From Vampirovibrio sp. (GTDB lineage: Bacteria; Cyanobacteriota; Vampirovibrionia; Vampirovibrionales; JAJTHC01): a DNA stretch of 64,000 nt. Below are positions 8,939-18,127 of the stretch, piece after piece. Where the stretch lies: assembly GCA_024998755.1 (NCBI GenBank), contig JACEUU010000003.1:744001-808000 (forward strand). Reading direction: 5' to 3'. The notes under the pieces are model-generated. The model saw only the letters and a program-made list of their open reading frames with translations, was not told where the DNA came from and made no database searches. Every line of letters starts with the position of its first letter. The first letter of the stretch is position 1. Made by a program: the position numbers and the translations under genes.

Positions 8939-9985
8939 TTAACCCGTTGTTACGCTATTGGCACAAGGCTGATTGGCTAAAATGGCTTGTACATTGCCTA
9001 ACGTCGTGCTAGCAATGTTACTTAACGCTTCTTTGGTTAAAAATGCTTGATGCCCCGTTATTACCACATTGGGGAAGGTCAACAATCGGCTAAAAACGTC
9101 ATCTTGTATGACGCTACAAGAAAGGTCTTCAAAAAACAGAGGACCTTCTTCCTCATAAACATCTAGCCCAACCCCGCCAATAATACCTTGCTTCAAGCCT
9201 TCTATGATAGCTTGCGTTTCCACTAGCCCGCCGCGGCTAGTATTTATCAGTAACACGCCTCGTTTTAGTTGGGTTAACGTTTTAGCGTTAATTAAGTGGT
9301 GGGTTGCTTCCATTAAAGGGCAATGTAAACTAATCGCATCTGATTGGTTCAACAGCTCTGGCAGTGAAACATAGGTAGCACCTAAGGCTTCTACTTCAGG
9401 ATTTTTGTAAGGGTCAAAGGCTAATAGCTTGCAACCAAAGCCTTTCATAATACCCGTAAATACCGCCCCAATTTTACCCGTACCCACAATGCCGACTGTT
9501 TTACCATGTAAATCCATTCCCACTAACCCATCTAATGTAAAATTACCTTCTCGAACCCTTGAATAGGCTTTATGAATTTTTCGGTTAAGGGTTAACAATA
9601 ACGTTACGGCGTGTTCCGCCACTGCGTACGGAGAATATGCGGGCACTCTCACAATGGGTAATTTGAGGGCTTCTGCTGTAACAAGGTCTACATTATTGTA
9701 GCCGGCACATCGCATAGCAACAATTTGAATACCTTGTTCTTTCAGGGCGGTTAGTACATAGCTGTCTAGGGTATCGTTAACGAAGGCACAAACCGCATCG
9801 TAGCCCTTGGCTAATGCCACCGTGGTTTCACACAAATGGGCTTCAATAAAGGTTAACTTGAATTGGGCTTCAGTGGATAGTTCTGCGTTCAGTTTTGTAA
9901 AAATTTCAGTTTCGTAAGGTTTGGCACTGTAGAATAGAATTTTAGCCTTATTGGTTGGGCGTGCTGGTGTCGTCGTCATCATCAT
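8939..9985 (-). CDS. ldhA: D-lactate dehydrogenase, fermentative (2-hydroxyacid dehydrogenase family)
   Basis: A 348-residue NAD-dependent enzyme that reduces pyruvate to D-lactate. The region RVPAYSPYAVAEHAVTLLL is typical of LdhA, followed by the Rossmann motif GKTVGIVGTGKIG near residue 160-172. LINTSRGGLVE near residue 248 carries the catalytic Arg, and VITGHQAFLT near residue 310 has the active-site His. It opens with three tandem ATG codons. With phosphofructokinase and KDPG aldolase nearby it suggests sugar fermentation. Confidence 0.92.
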   Translation of the reverse strand: MMMTTTPARPTNKAKILFYSAKPYETEIFTKLNAELSTEAQFKLTFIEAHLCETTVALAKGYDAVCAFVNDTLDSYVLTALKEQGIQIVAMRCAGYNNVDLVTAEALKLPIVRVPAYSPYAVAEHAVTLLLTLNRKIHKAYSRVREGNFTLDGLVGMDLHGKTVGIVGTGKIGAVFTGIMKGFGCKLLAFDPYKNPEVEALGATYVSLPELLNQSDAISLHCPLMEATHHLINAKTLTQLKRGVLLINTSRGGLVETQAIIEGLKQGIIGGVGLDVYEEEGPLFFEDLSCSVIQDDVFSRLLTFPNVVITGHQAFLTKEALSNIASTTLGNVQAILANQPCANSVTTG

Positions 9986-10169
9986 AGGTGGGGGTGACTT
10001 TCATTAACATGGAATAGAGATAGTAATTAAGAATAATTGTAACCTGTTTGCTATGGTTATAACATATTTTTAACGTAGATGTCTTTGATATAAAGCGGAT
10101 TGTTTCGTGTTAAACTATTAAAAAACACAAGTAATTTATGCTTTTAACCGTAAGGCTGACTAATTTTTA

Positions 10170-10742
10170 ATGTCTCATTCAGAGCAGACACTTACACTAC
10201 AACCAGTAACCCTATGGCTTCGGGTGCTTCGGGTAACTCCTCAATTACGGGGGTTTGTTTTTGCTGGGCTAGTAGGCACTTTAATAGATTATGGCTTTTA
10301 TCATTTATATGACCAATGGCTACCCCCATTGTTTTCAAAAGGCTTGGCGTTTTCTAGTGCTACCTTATTTGTATATTTGATGAATAAGTTTTGGACGTTT
10401 AAACAGCCACTTCATTCCAAACGAGAAATTTCGGCCTTTTTTGCCTTGTATACCGTTTCTATGTTGGTTAATACCGCTGTAAATAGTGTGTGTTTGCAGT
10501 TGATACCGAAATGGACGCATCAATGGACGATGACTAACCTTTCCGTTGAAGAGGTAACGGCTGGTGTGGTATTACCGTTGTTAGCACACCCAAGAAGTAT
10601 TAAACTAATGGCGTTTGTGCTGGCTACAGGTACTAGTACCATTATTAATTTTATTGGGCAAAAATTTTGGGTATTTGAATTGAAGAAAAAGCAAGTGGCA
10701 AAACAGTCAGCCCAGCCAGCCAAACAGGGTATTGAAAACTAA
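10170..10742 (+). CDS. GtrA-family membrane protein
   Basis: A 190-residue protein with four predicted membrane helices. The first segment, GFVFAGLVGTLIDYGFYHL, and the following LMNKFWTF are typical of GtrA/DPMS3 proteins. The pattern recurs near the end as IINFIGQKFWVF. Members help move or retain polyprenyl-linked sugars for cell-surface glycosylation. A loop of about 45 residues between helices three and four is longer than usual. The stop codon TAA at 10740 is also the first three bases of a family A repeat. Confidence 0.85.
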   Translation: MSHSEQTLTLQPVTLWLRVLRVTPQLRGFVFAGLVGTLIDYGFYHLYDQWLPPLFSKGLAFSSATLFVYLMNKFWTFKQPLHSKREISAFFALYTVSMLVNTAVNSVCLQLIPKWTHQWTMTNLSVEEVTAGVVLPLLAHPRSIKLMAFVLATGTSTIINFIGQKFWVFELKKKQVAKQSAQPAKQGIEN

Positions 10743-11012
10743 TACCAATTAAACGATTGAATAGCCATACCAACTAGTAGGAACGACCATCGCGTTTGCT
10801 CTGCATTCGTCGATGCGTTCCGTCCACCGTAGGGGCGAAAAAAGCATCCCCTCGTCAATGCCCGTAGTGGCATAGAGGGGTGTTTTTTCGGGGGTCTTTA
10901 GGGGCTTGCCCCTGAATTTTTGGGTGGTGTCGGGGGGTTGCCAAACCAACCAGCTAAAGCTAGGAACGACAATCGATGAGAGAATACGCTATTCAATCTG
11001 TGAACGGATATA
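10740..11012. repeat. Long family A inverted-repeat element
   Basis: Begins TAATACCAATTAAACGATTGAATAGC and ends near 11010 with ACGCTATTCAATCTGTGAAC, an inverted copy of the start. Between them lie two direct copies of AGGAACGAC(C/A)ATCG (about 10780 and 10964) and a G-rich block with TCTTTAGGGGCTTGCCCCTGAAT. A 285-bp sister copy lies at 49937-50224. A short copy of about 97 bp lies at 28617-28713. Confidence 0.8.
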
Positions 11013-11232
11013 ACTTCGTGAAAAAAAGTACTCCACTGCTTGGAGGATATACGGTGGTTTGGGCTAAAGTTTTTACCATTGTTGGTTATAGTGAATATAT
11101 AAAGGAAAAAAACCGACGGATTTGTTGGATTCTTTTTTCCTTTTGACACGCTAATAACAGACCAGAATTGGTTGTATTAATCGGTGTCGGTACTCCTTAT
11201 TTTTCTTAATGTTCTAGTGTGATTGCAGAGAG

Positions 11233-11263
11233 AGGGATGGTTCAAATACATCCCTTTTTTTTT
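11233..11263 (+). terminator. Rho-independent terminator with no clear upstream gene
   Basis: Arms AGGGATG and CATCCCT with a 9-base loop, followed by nine Ts. On the plus strand the nearest confident gene ends 490 bases upstream. It either terminates a short unannotated transcript or acts as a barrier between convergent transcription units. Confidence 0.7.
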
Positions 11264-11281
11264 GTGCTTTTTTCGTTGGTA

Positions 11282-13702
11282 TCAAAATTGAAAGGGCGAT
11301 TTCTTCTGCTTGAAGGGGTTCGGCTTGGTTTTATTTTCTGTAGAAGCCAGTGGTTTTAGAAACGGCGAAGCCTCTTTGGTAGTAGTACCAAAAGAGGAAG
11401 GCGGTAATAAAATAAATTCATTGGTTGGCACAGAGGGGTTAGGGTCTGTGCTGGTTATCGGTAATGGTGGTGGGAAGGGTATCATGGTTGGTGGTAACAC
11501 CATTGGCTTAGCCATGGCACTTTGTAGCGTAGGGGGTAGTGCTTCTGGTATTGGTATTGGTTCAATGGTAGGCTGTATGGGTGGTTGATTGCCAGTAGAA
11601 TTTTGTTGGAATCCACTTTCAAAAACAAATCCTTTAGAGGCCACATTCCCCAATGAAACGGCTACTTGTGGCATGCCTACGGTATGTTTAACGGGTGCTT
11701 CAACGGGGCTGAAAAACATATCTGCAAAGGTAAATACGTTAACTAGCGTTTCTTTCCCACGGATGCTAATTTCACCTAAAGGCACAACCGGTACATTCAT
11801 ATTCATGTTTGTACAGGTACGCAGGGTGGATTCGCTAAAAATAAGGACTGTTTTAAACGCCTTAGCGTGATCTTGCAAGCGTGAAGAGGTGTTTACCGTA
11901 TCGCCAATGGCGGTAAATTCTAGTTTTTGGCTAGGGCCTACAAACCCTACGAAGGCTGCTCCGCTATTGATGGAAATACCAATACTAAAGGGTATGCTAC
12001 TTTTTTTGTTCCATGATTCCGCAAATTCATGGCTAGCGGTAACCAAGTGGCGTGCTGCCCGAATAGCCATATCAGCGTGCTGATTGGTTTCCATGGGTGC
12101 ACCAAACATAATTAAAGCCCCATCACCTAGGTATTTATCCACCGTGCCACGGTATTCCGTTACAATGCGTTCTACTTGGGTGTACCAAGCGTTCAGCATA
12201 TCGGTAACTTCGCTGGGGGCAAGCCCTTCTGAAATTTTGGTAAAATCTCGAATATCTACAAACATACTGGTGATGATTATACGCCGCCCACCGGCTTCTA
12301 GCTTTTCTTTACGCCGAACAATTTCTTTTAACACGGTGGGGGAAACCAATTGGGCCAGGTTGCTTTCCATCATCACTAACGCCCGTTCGCGTTGAAATTG
12401 GTTACACCATTCGCCTAGGGCTAAACCAGCTATTACCCCGTAAATAGGTAGTAGCCAATTAAACACCAAATGGAAGCTGGTTAGGCTTCCTATACAAACA
12501 ATGCAGTACCCGCTAATTAAGGCAAAGGCAATTAAGCTACTTTGCCAAGTGGTTTTATCCAACAGCTTAAAAATAAGCAAGAATAAAAAGCCACTGATGA
12601 AAATAGTTGATTGCTGCCAAGGGGGTGCAGTCATTAGTCCATCACCCTGAATAATGTTATCTACTACGGTTGCTTGTACGTCTGCAAGTAAATGTTGGTT
12701 ACTAAGGGGGGTACTGGCACTATCTGCATCTAAAGAATTGGTATAACCAATAATTAAGGGAATATCTTTTACTTTTTTGATGAGAGAGTGGTCTTTTTTT
12801 TCTAGCAACCGCCATAGGGGTAAGCTGGTATGGGTAAAGGTGTAGCCTTGGGGCGTTTTACCTAATACAGGAAACCAAATGGGCTGGAATCTATAATTAG
12901 CAGTGGTTTTTATAGCTGCTAATGCGGTTTTTTTATCTTTACCAGGGCGTATTTTAATACTGGGTAATTGTGTGCTAATGGTGTTGGTATTTTCAATGAA
13001 ATAAGTGCTCATACTGTGTGCTTCAGTATCATCAACGTGCTTCATTGCCGTGCTCAATGCTAGGCTGGGCAAACGTTTTTCAGATAACTTCGAATTAGGA
13101 AAATCCCACAATAGTTTAACGTTACGCAGGGTATTGCTTGTGGCAGAAGGAATGGCAGAGTTACTGGTACTCAAATCGCCAATAGAAAGCGGGCTTTCAA
13201 ACACATCATCTGCTAGTGTTTCAATTTGCCACGGGCTAAGGGCTTGCGTTTGTCTTGAAGAGGCATTGAGGATTAGTGAGTCTCTGGTTTTCTGGTTAAA
13301 GGGTTTGGTTAAACTAATGGCTGAAGGATGATACCAATTTTCTAATGAAGCGATTATTTTTTGATAAGCTTTACCTTGCCACGGATAGCTACCATACTGT
13401 TTTTCTAGTTTTTTGATGCTCTCATCATCTACTAATGCAATAATGCTGAGTGGGGCACTTTCCTGTCCTACTTCTGTGTTAGATACCAAGGCGGTTTCTG
13501 TTAGCGTCGGTTTAGCAAAGGTTACTGTTGCCCAGTCTTCCACCATGGGTTCAATAATAGGTACGCTAAACCAACCAATTGCTAGTAACCCAACCAGTAA
13601 ACATAAGCTACTAAATTGCTGTTTAAAGGGCTTAACCCATTGTTTAAGTAGCGTATCTGGTAACATGGATGTTAAAAAGCTCTGGTGGGGGGTTAATACC
13701 AT
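11282..13702 (-). CDS. CHASE2-domain class III adenylate/guanylate cyclase
   Basis: An N-terminal membrane helix (about residues 28-47) is followed by a CHASE2 sensor region (LSIIALVDDESIKKL near residue 85, through about 340). Two or three membrane helices follow (about 360-430), then a class III cyclase domain. The metal-binding aspartates are visible in FVDIRDFTKISEG and DKYLGDGALIMFGAP. The substrate segment reads KLEFTAIGDTVN, where Thr replaces the usual Asp, which defines class IIIb. A Pro-rich tail of about 130 residues follows. The ATG at 13702 is inside a repeat; TTG at 13708 or ATG at 13666 are alternatives. Confidence 0.92.
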   Translation of the reverse strand: MVLTPHQSFLTSMLPDTLLKQWVKPFKQQFSSLCLLVGLLAIGWFSVPIIEPMVEDWATVTFAKPTLTETALVSNTEVGQESAPLSIIALVDDESIKKLEKQYGSYPWQGKAYQKIIASLENWYHPSAISLTKPFNQKTRDSLILNASSRQTQALSPWQIETLADDVFESPLSIGDLSTSNSAIPSATSNTLRNVKLLWDFPNSKLSEKRLPSLALSTAMKHVDDTEAHSMSTYFIENTNTISTQLPSIKIRPGKDKKTALAAIKTTANYRFQPIWFPVLGKTPQGYTFTHTSLPLWRLLEKKDHSLIKKVKDIPLIIGYTNSLDADSASTPLSNQHLLADVQATVVDNIIQGDGLMTAPPWQQSTIFISGFLFLLIFKLLDKTTWQSSLIAFALISGYCIVCIGSLTSFHLVFNWLLPIYGVIAGLALGEWCNQFQRERALVMMESNLAQLVSPTVLKEIVRRKEKLEAGGRRIIITSMFVDIRDFTKISEGLAPSEVTDMLNAWYTQVERIVTEYRGTVDKYLGDGALIMFGAPMETNQHADMAIRAARHLVTASHEFAESWNKKSSIPFSIGISINSGAAFVGFVGPSQKLEFTAIGDTVNTSSRLQDHAKAFKTVLIFSESTLRTCTNMNMNVPVVPLGEISIRGKETLVNVFTFADMFFSPVEAPVKHTVGMPQVAVSLGNVASKGFVFESGFQQNSTGNQPPIQPTIEPIPIPEALPPTLQSAMAKPMVLPPTMIPFPPPLPITSTDPNPSVPTNEFILLPPSSFGTTTKEASPFLKPLASTENKTKPNPFKQKKSPFQF

Positions 13703-13842
13703 TTTCAAATAGAAATAGCGTCAGCGTCTACGGTGTTACCGTCAAGCAAAAAATCCTCAACGTACGTCTCTGTACGCCTGCGGTTTTTTACTTGCCAGTG
13801 CCTAGTATCCATCTAACGCTATTCCTATTTGAAAATGGTATA
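13694..13842. repeat. Long palindromic repeat overlapping the cyclase 5' end
   Basis: The left arm TAATACCATTTTCAAATAGA and the right arm CTATTTGAAAATGGTAT are inverted copies. The centre carries a family B-like core (AAAAAATCCTCAACGTACG...CTGCGGTTTTTT) and the CCATCTAACGCTATTC sequence also seen at 1350. The left arm contains the likely ATG start of the CHASE2 cyclase, so the element sits on that gene's translation start and promoter region. Confidence 0.75.
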
Positions 13843-13901
13843 AAAGAGAAAATGTTGCATAAGAAAGAGGGCAAGAAAAGAGAGAGTTGGTTCCTGCGTG
13901 T

Positions 13902-15200
13902 TTATAAGTCTGCAGATGAATTATCTGGTGAGCCTACGCAGTAGGAAGAACGTAATAATAATGCTAGTTCATGAGGGTGCTCACTGGTTTCTAACGCATC
14001 ATCATAAGAAACTAAGCCTTCACGGTAGGCATCAAATAACGCTTTATTCATACTAATTAAATCGTCATTATTGCCTTGGCTCATTAACTGGTAAATGGCT
14101 TCTATTTCATTGCGTTCAATATAATCTTGAACCGTTGAAGTAACGGTTAGCACTTCAACAATGGGTAAACGCCCTCTGCCATCAGCCCGTTTAACTAATC
14201 GTTGGGAAACTGTGCCTTTTAAAATACCCGCCAATTGCATTCTGACCGATTCCCGCTCATGCGGGGCAAATTGGTTAATAATACGGGTAACGGTTTGAAC
14301 GGCGTCGTTGGTGTGCAGGGTTGAATAAACCAAGTGCCCTGTTTCTGCAGCGTGCAATGCGGCTTCAATGGTTTCACGGTCTCGCATTTCCCCTACCAAA
14401 ATAACGTCGGGGTCTTGACGTAGGGCGTATTTAATCCCGTCAGGAAAGGAGGCTGTATCTGCTTTTAATTGCCGTTGGGTAATAACAGACATTTCATTGC
14501 TATAAACAAATTCAATCGGGTCTTCTAGCGTAATAATGTGCGAACTTTGGTAGCGGTTAATGTGGTTAATTAAAGAAGCGAGTGTGGTTGTTTTACCAGA
14601 CCCTGTAGGCCCTGTAACCAGTACCAATCCTTTGTTGAATTGTGTAAAGTTTAAAAGTACTTCAGGTAACCCTAATTCTTCAAAATCAGGAATTTTCTTT
14701 TTAATAATACGCATTACAAGCCCAGGGCGGTCTAATTCATGAAGCCAGTTAACTCGAAAGCGTGCTAGGTTAGGCACTTCAAAGCTGAAGTCAAAATCCA
14801 TGGCATTGGGTAGTTTTTCAAAAATATCGGGCGGAGAAAACTTCCGCATAAACCCAAATACTTGGTCTGTTGTAACCGGTGCCATTTTGGTATAGTACAT
14901 ATCCCCGTTTCTTCTTAACACGGGTGGGTAGCCTACCCTAATGTGAATATCTGAAACTTGTTGGGCAACCGCCATTTTCAAAAACGCTTCTGCATGGTTT
15001 TCAATGGTTGCTTGTTGCCCAGCTGCAGCGGTTTGTACAACAGAAATAGTGGTGGGTTGTTGCGGTTGGGCTTCCTTTTGTTGAGATGCTATTACTTTTT
15101 GAGCGAGGCGTTTAACCTCTTCCTGTTCCTCTTTATCCAACTGCGTGTAAGAAGTCGCTTGCGAATGGGGTGGCGGTAATGGGGCAGACATCATCATCAT
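13902..15200 (-). CDS. pilT: Type IV pilus retraction ATPase PilT
   Basis: A 432-residue hexameric ATPase that powers pilus retraction. Domain order is normal: N-terminal PAS-like part with SDIHIRVGYPPVLRRNG near residue 78, Walker A VTGPTGSGKTTTLASL near 188, Asp box, Walker B DPDVILVGEMRDRETIEAAL and the His box ETGHLVYSTLHTNDA. The AIRNLIRE-like C-terminal motif is not obvious. It opens with four tandem ATG codons preceded by a GTG at 15203. An N-terminal Gln/Pro-rich extension of about 65 residues precedes the core. No other pilus gene is in the window. Confidence 0.94.
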   Translation of the reverse strand: MMMMSAPLPPPHSQATSYTQLDKEEQEEVKRLAQKVIASQQKEAQPQQPTTISVVQTAAAGQQATIENHAEAFLKMAVAQQVSDIHIRVGYPPVLRRNGDMYYTKMAPVTTDQVFGFMRKFSPPDIFEKLPNAMDFDFSFEVPNLARFRVNWLHELDRPGLVMRIIKKKIPDFEELGLPEVLLNFTQFNKGLVLVTGPTGSGKTTTLASLINHINRYQSSHIITLEDPIEFVYSNEMSVITQRQLKADTASFPDGIKYALRQDPDVILVGEMRDRETIEAALHAAETGHLVYSTLHTNDAVQTVTRIINQFAPHERESVRMQLAGILKGTVSQRLVKRADGRGRLPIVEVLTVTSTVQDYIERNEIEAIYQLMSQGNNDDLISMNKALFDAYREGLVSYDDALETSEHPHELALLLRSSYCVGSPDNSSADL

Positions 15201-15404
15201 CACAGAAGGGGGATTCCTTTGGATTTTCTAGGAGAAAGTGAGTGTAGTAGCCCAACTGTTATGTTCTTGCAAGCATAAACACCCTAAAACTAACCCGCAG
15301 GATTAAGTTAGGCTGAAGTGTACTAACAGCTGAAGACTGTAAACTAGTTTAGAAGAGAGAGAAAAAAATTAGGAAATTGCGAGTTTAAAAGCCTGCGTTG
15401 CCCA

Positions 15405-16700
15405 TTATAAGTTCAAGCTGAGCGTGCTTTGCAGCGTTTCCATATAGGGCTGAAGTGCTTTGGGAATAGCCACCTCTGTTTCAGAAACTTGATAGTTTTC
15501 CAAAATAGCAGCAACGGTTCTACCAACAGCTAACCCAGACCCATTCAAGGTATGGCAGAAAGCGGGTTTTCCGCTGAGTGCTTCACTACGGTAGCGTAGG
15601 TTCAGCCTTCTAGCTTGGAAATCTGTCATGTTGGAACAGCTTGAAATTTCACGGTACACACCTTGGGCTGCCATCCATACTTCTAAGTCAAAACATTGTG
15701 CGGCGGAAAATCCTAAATCGCCCGTGCATAATGCAACAACCCTGTACGGCAGTTCAAGTGCTTTTAAGATACCTTCGGCGTGGGCGGTTAAGTTCTTTAA
15801 CGCTTGGGCAGAATCCTCTGGACGTACGATTTGTACAAGCTCTACCTTATCAAATTGGTGTTGCCGAATGAGTCCTCGGGTATCTCGCCCAGCACTGCCC
15901 GCTTCCCGACGAAAACAGGGCGTATGCCCTACCATTTGAATAGGCAATTGGGCTTCAGAAAGCAGTTCATCTCTGTAAAGATTCGTTAAGGGCACTTCCG
16001 CTGTTGGAATGAGATATAAATCATCTTCCCCTAGTTTAAACATATCATCCCGAAACTTGGGTAATTGCCCTGTGCCTTTCATACTGGCTTCATTCACCAA
16101 TAGCGGAGGCATAATTTCTTCGTAGCCATTATGATGGGTATGTACATCTAACATAAACCGAATTAAGGCACGGGTTATTTTAGCCCCTTCACCCCGAAAC
16201 ACGGAAAACCGAGATTTCGCCACTTTGACGCCCCGTTCAAAATCTAACCAACCCAAGGTTTCGCCAATGTCCCAATGGTCTTTGGGGGAAGCAATATTTC
16301 TAGTTTTAAATTCATCGCCCCAACGGCTTATTTCCACATTTTGGGTTTCATCCGCACCAACAGGTGTTGTTTCGGCTGGAAAGTTGGGGGTATTAAGCAA
16401 AATCGATTCTTGTTGAAGGGCTAAGGTTTCTTTTTCCGCTTCAATGCTTTTAATTTGTTCTGCAACGTGTTTGGAAGCTTCCAGTTGAGCTGTGGCATCC
16501 TGCCCCGCCTTTTTTAATTCGCCCACTTGTTTGCTTAAACTGTTGCGTTCATTGCGAAACGCTTCTTCTTCTTTGAGCAATTCTCTCCGGCGTTCATCAA
16601 TTAATAAAAGCGGAGCAATGGTCAATTCTGCGGAGCGTTTTTTGAGCGTAGCTTCTGCCAATTCAGGGTTTTCACGGATTACTTTAATATCTAACATCAT
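15405..16700 (-). CDS. serS: Seryl-tRNA synthetase
   Basis: Class II synthetase that charges tRNA-Ser and tRNA-Sec. The N-terminal two-helix coiled coil that grips the long variable arm covers about residues 30-100. The catalytic core shows motif 2 (TPCFRREAGSAGRDTRGLIR near residue 255) and motif 3 (SGLAVGRTVAAILENYQ near 385). The length of 431 residues fits the family. It begins with two tandem ATG codons. A gap of about 60 bases separates it from the secreted protein gene upstream. Confidence 0.97.
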   Translation of the reverse strand: MMLDIKVIRENPELAEATLKKRSAELTIAPLLLIDERRRELLKEEEAFRNERNSLSKQVGELKKAGQDATAQLEASKHVAEQIKSIEAEKETLALQQESILLNTPNFPAETTPVGADETQNVEISRWGDEFKTRNIASPKDHWDIGETLGWLDFERGVKVAKSRFSVFRGEGAKITRALIRFMLDVHTHHNGYEEIMPPLLVNEASMKGTGQLPKFRDDMFKLGEDDLYLIPTAEVPLTNLYRDELLSEAQLPIQMVGHTPCFRREAGSAGRDTRGLIRQHQFDKVELVQIVRPEDSAQALKNLTAHAEGILKALELPYRVVALCTGDLGFSAAQCFDLEVWMAAQGVYREISSCSNMTDFQARRLNLRYRSEALSGKPAFCHTLNGSGLAVGRTVAAILENYQVSETEVAIPKALQPYMETLQSTLSLNL

Positions 16701-16762
16701 AAGTGTAAAAGACTCTTTTTATCTAAAGGAAATGCTAACAGGTTTTTTGAAAATTAAAAGAT

Positions 16763-17557
16763 TTAGGGGTTTCCACCGCCAACACCAAACGCACCCACGC
16801 CGCCCACTAGGGAATTTCGGTCAATTTGACGGTCTCGGTTAATTTTGCCATCATACTGCAAACGTTGGCGTTTTTCTTCGTCGTGGGCAAAATCTGCCGT
16901 GGTTTGAATGCCTCGCATAGCGTTGGAATCTAAGCCACCGATGGTGGGCATAAACGCCGAGCCTGTCGATTGGTGTTGCCCCACTAGCGGAAACGTTCGT
17001 TGGTCTGTGGGTTGCCCTGAACCCAGTAGCACTTCTACAGGCGTACCCGCTTCGGTTACGAATTGCAGTTGTACGCTGGTGTAGCGGTTTTCAGGTTGAT
17101 TGGCTACTTCCGCTGGTTTAACACCCGTATTATTGTCTATAGTCTTCTTTTTTTTGTTTTTGAGTGTGGCACTAATTGAGGTTGGTTCTTCTTCGCCTTC
17201 TAATTTGGGTTGCTTTACCACAGGTAAGGCAATCGTACCAACGGGCTTCACGCCATCCAACACGAGCGTTTTGCTTTGCACGCCTTCGGTTTTATCCGTA
17301 GGGTCAAACGGTAAGAAGCGGTAGTAGACTTTTACGCTTTGGTTAGCGATGCCTCGGACGGTTAGGAGGTTTTCCTGCCCGTAACGGAAGGTGCTGGGTA
17401 GAAACACTTGGCATTGTTGGCGTTGTTGTTTTTGTAGGTTCAGTTTAGCGATGGGGGAAAGATACGGCTCATCGGCTTTTACGGCGGGTGTGAATGCCGT
17501 GGTTAGTAGCAGGCATAGGCTGAAGATGAGGCTTGTTTTTTGTAAAAATTGGAGCAT
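16763..17557 (-). CDS. Secreted protein of unknown function
   Basis: A 264-residue protein starting with a clear signal peptide: a short lysine-containing n-region, a hydrophobic run (SLIFSLCLLLTTAFTPA) and a cleavage-like AVKA-D site near residue 29. The mature part resembles a beta-rich periplasmic or surface domain, with a Lys-rich linker in the middle and a Gly-rich C-terminus ending FGVGGGNP. No family is recognised. The ATG at 17557 follows a GGTGG about 9 bases upstream. An upstream TTG at 17566 is less likely. Confidence 0.75.
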   Translation of the reverse strand: MLQFLQKTSLIFSLCLLLTTAFTPAVKADEPYLSPIAKLNLQKQQRQQCQVFLPSTFRYGQENLLTVRGIANQSVKVYYRFLPFDPTDKTEGVQSKTLVLDGVKPVGTIALPVVKQPKLEGEEEPTSISATLKNKKKKTIDNNTGVKPAEVANQPENRYTSVQLQFVTEAGTPVEVLLGSGQPTDQRTFPLVGQHQSTGSAFMPTIGGLDSNAMRGIQTTADFAHDEEKRQRLQYDGKINRDRQIDRNSLVGGVGAFGVGGGNP

Positions 17558-17727
17558 AGCGTACAACCACCGTTTCGTTGTTTGAAATCCAGTAAACCGC
17601 CCTCATTATACCACGAATTTTGAAGGCTTTTGTTAGGATGTTTTGAAATCTCTCTAGGCTAAATATAAAGGCGAATACATCAATTACTTTACAAGCCCTT
17701 GAAAAAATAGAGTCTATCCGTCATAAT

Positions 17728-17770
17728 ATAAAAAGAAATCCCATTGGTAGTGCTAATACCAACAGGATTT
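17728..17770 (-). terminator. Terminator of the small peptide gene
   Basis: Read on the minus strand, arms AAATCC-GTTGGTA and TACCAATGGGATTT pair across a short loop, followed by CTTTTTAT. It starts 11 bases after the stop of the 27-residue ORF. Confidence 0.75.
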
Positions 17771-17780
17771 GCTTTTCTCA

Positions 17781-17864
17781 TTACGCTTTTAGCGTGATGA
17801 GGTAGCTTGCTAAAGCGTAAGCGATAGCAAGAATGAGACGAAGTTGATCTATCGTTAGCTTCAT
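17781..17864 (-). CDS. 27-residue hydrophobic peptide, candidate type I toxin or small membrane protein
   Basis: The ORF reads MKLTIDQLRLILAIAY followed by ALASYLITLKA. A strong Shine-Dalgarno GGAG lies 6 bases before the ATG, and a terminator follows directly. Residues 8-24 form one continuous hydrophobic helix with a charged N-terminal part and a final Lys. No family is recognised. The compact arrangement of a hairpin 35 bases upstream, a ribosome site, a tiny membrane peptide and a terminator resembles type I toxin mRNAs, but an antisense RNA has not been shown. It lies next to a broken restriction gene and an IS, in an accessory region. A small regulatory membrane peptide is the alternative. 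Confidence 0.55.
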   Translation of the reverse strand: MKLTIDQLRLILAIAYALASYLITLKA

Positions 17865-17898
17865 ATCATTCTCCTTTCTAAACAAAGGGCTTTTAACG

Positions 17899-17926
17899 AG
17901 GGACTGTTCTGAGCAGTCCCTTTTTT
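17899..17926 (+). terminator. Hairpin with T-run beside the small peptide gene
   Basis: Arms AGGGACTG and CAGTCCCT with a 7-base loop, then six Ts on the plus strand. On the minus strand the same hairpin lies about 35 bases upstream of the 27-residue peptide start, in its probable 5' leader. It could end an RNA transcribed antisense to the peptide gene. Confidence 0.7.
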
Positions 17927-18052
17927 ACGTTTGTTGGGTATTGAAACCGCTAGAAACGCCTCGTTTGTAAGCACTCTGATAGAAAATAGCCACTTCAAAA
18001 ATACCATAAATAGATTTTAAAGTTGTTCAAATATTGAATACCGTAAAATTTC

Positions 18053-18090
18053 GTAGGGGCGTGATTTATCCCGTCCTCTCATGCAGGATA
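18053..18090. repeat. GTAGGGGC-type palindromic repeat
   Basis: Begins GTAGGGGCGTGATTTATCCC and is a member of the dispersed family that starts GTAGGGG and forms a hairpin. Copies of this family are most frequent at 43477-43964 and 47546-47662. Confidence 0.55.
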
Positions 18091-18127
18091 TACGCTTTTT
18101 ATTGCCAAGAGTCTGTTTCTACTACAA

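Noticed and set aside
10749..11149. Two minus-strand ORFs of 66 and 83 residues
   Set aside because: Both read through the long family A repeat; a similar frame appears in the sister copy near 50000, so the repeat explains them.
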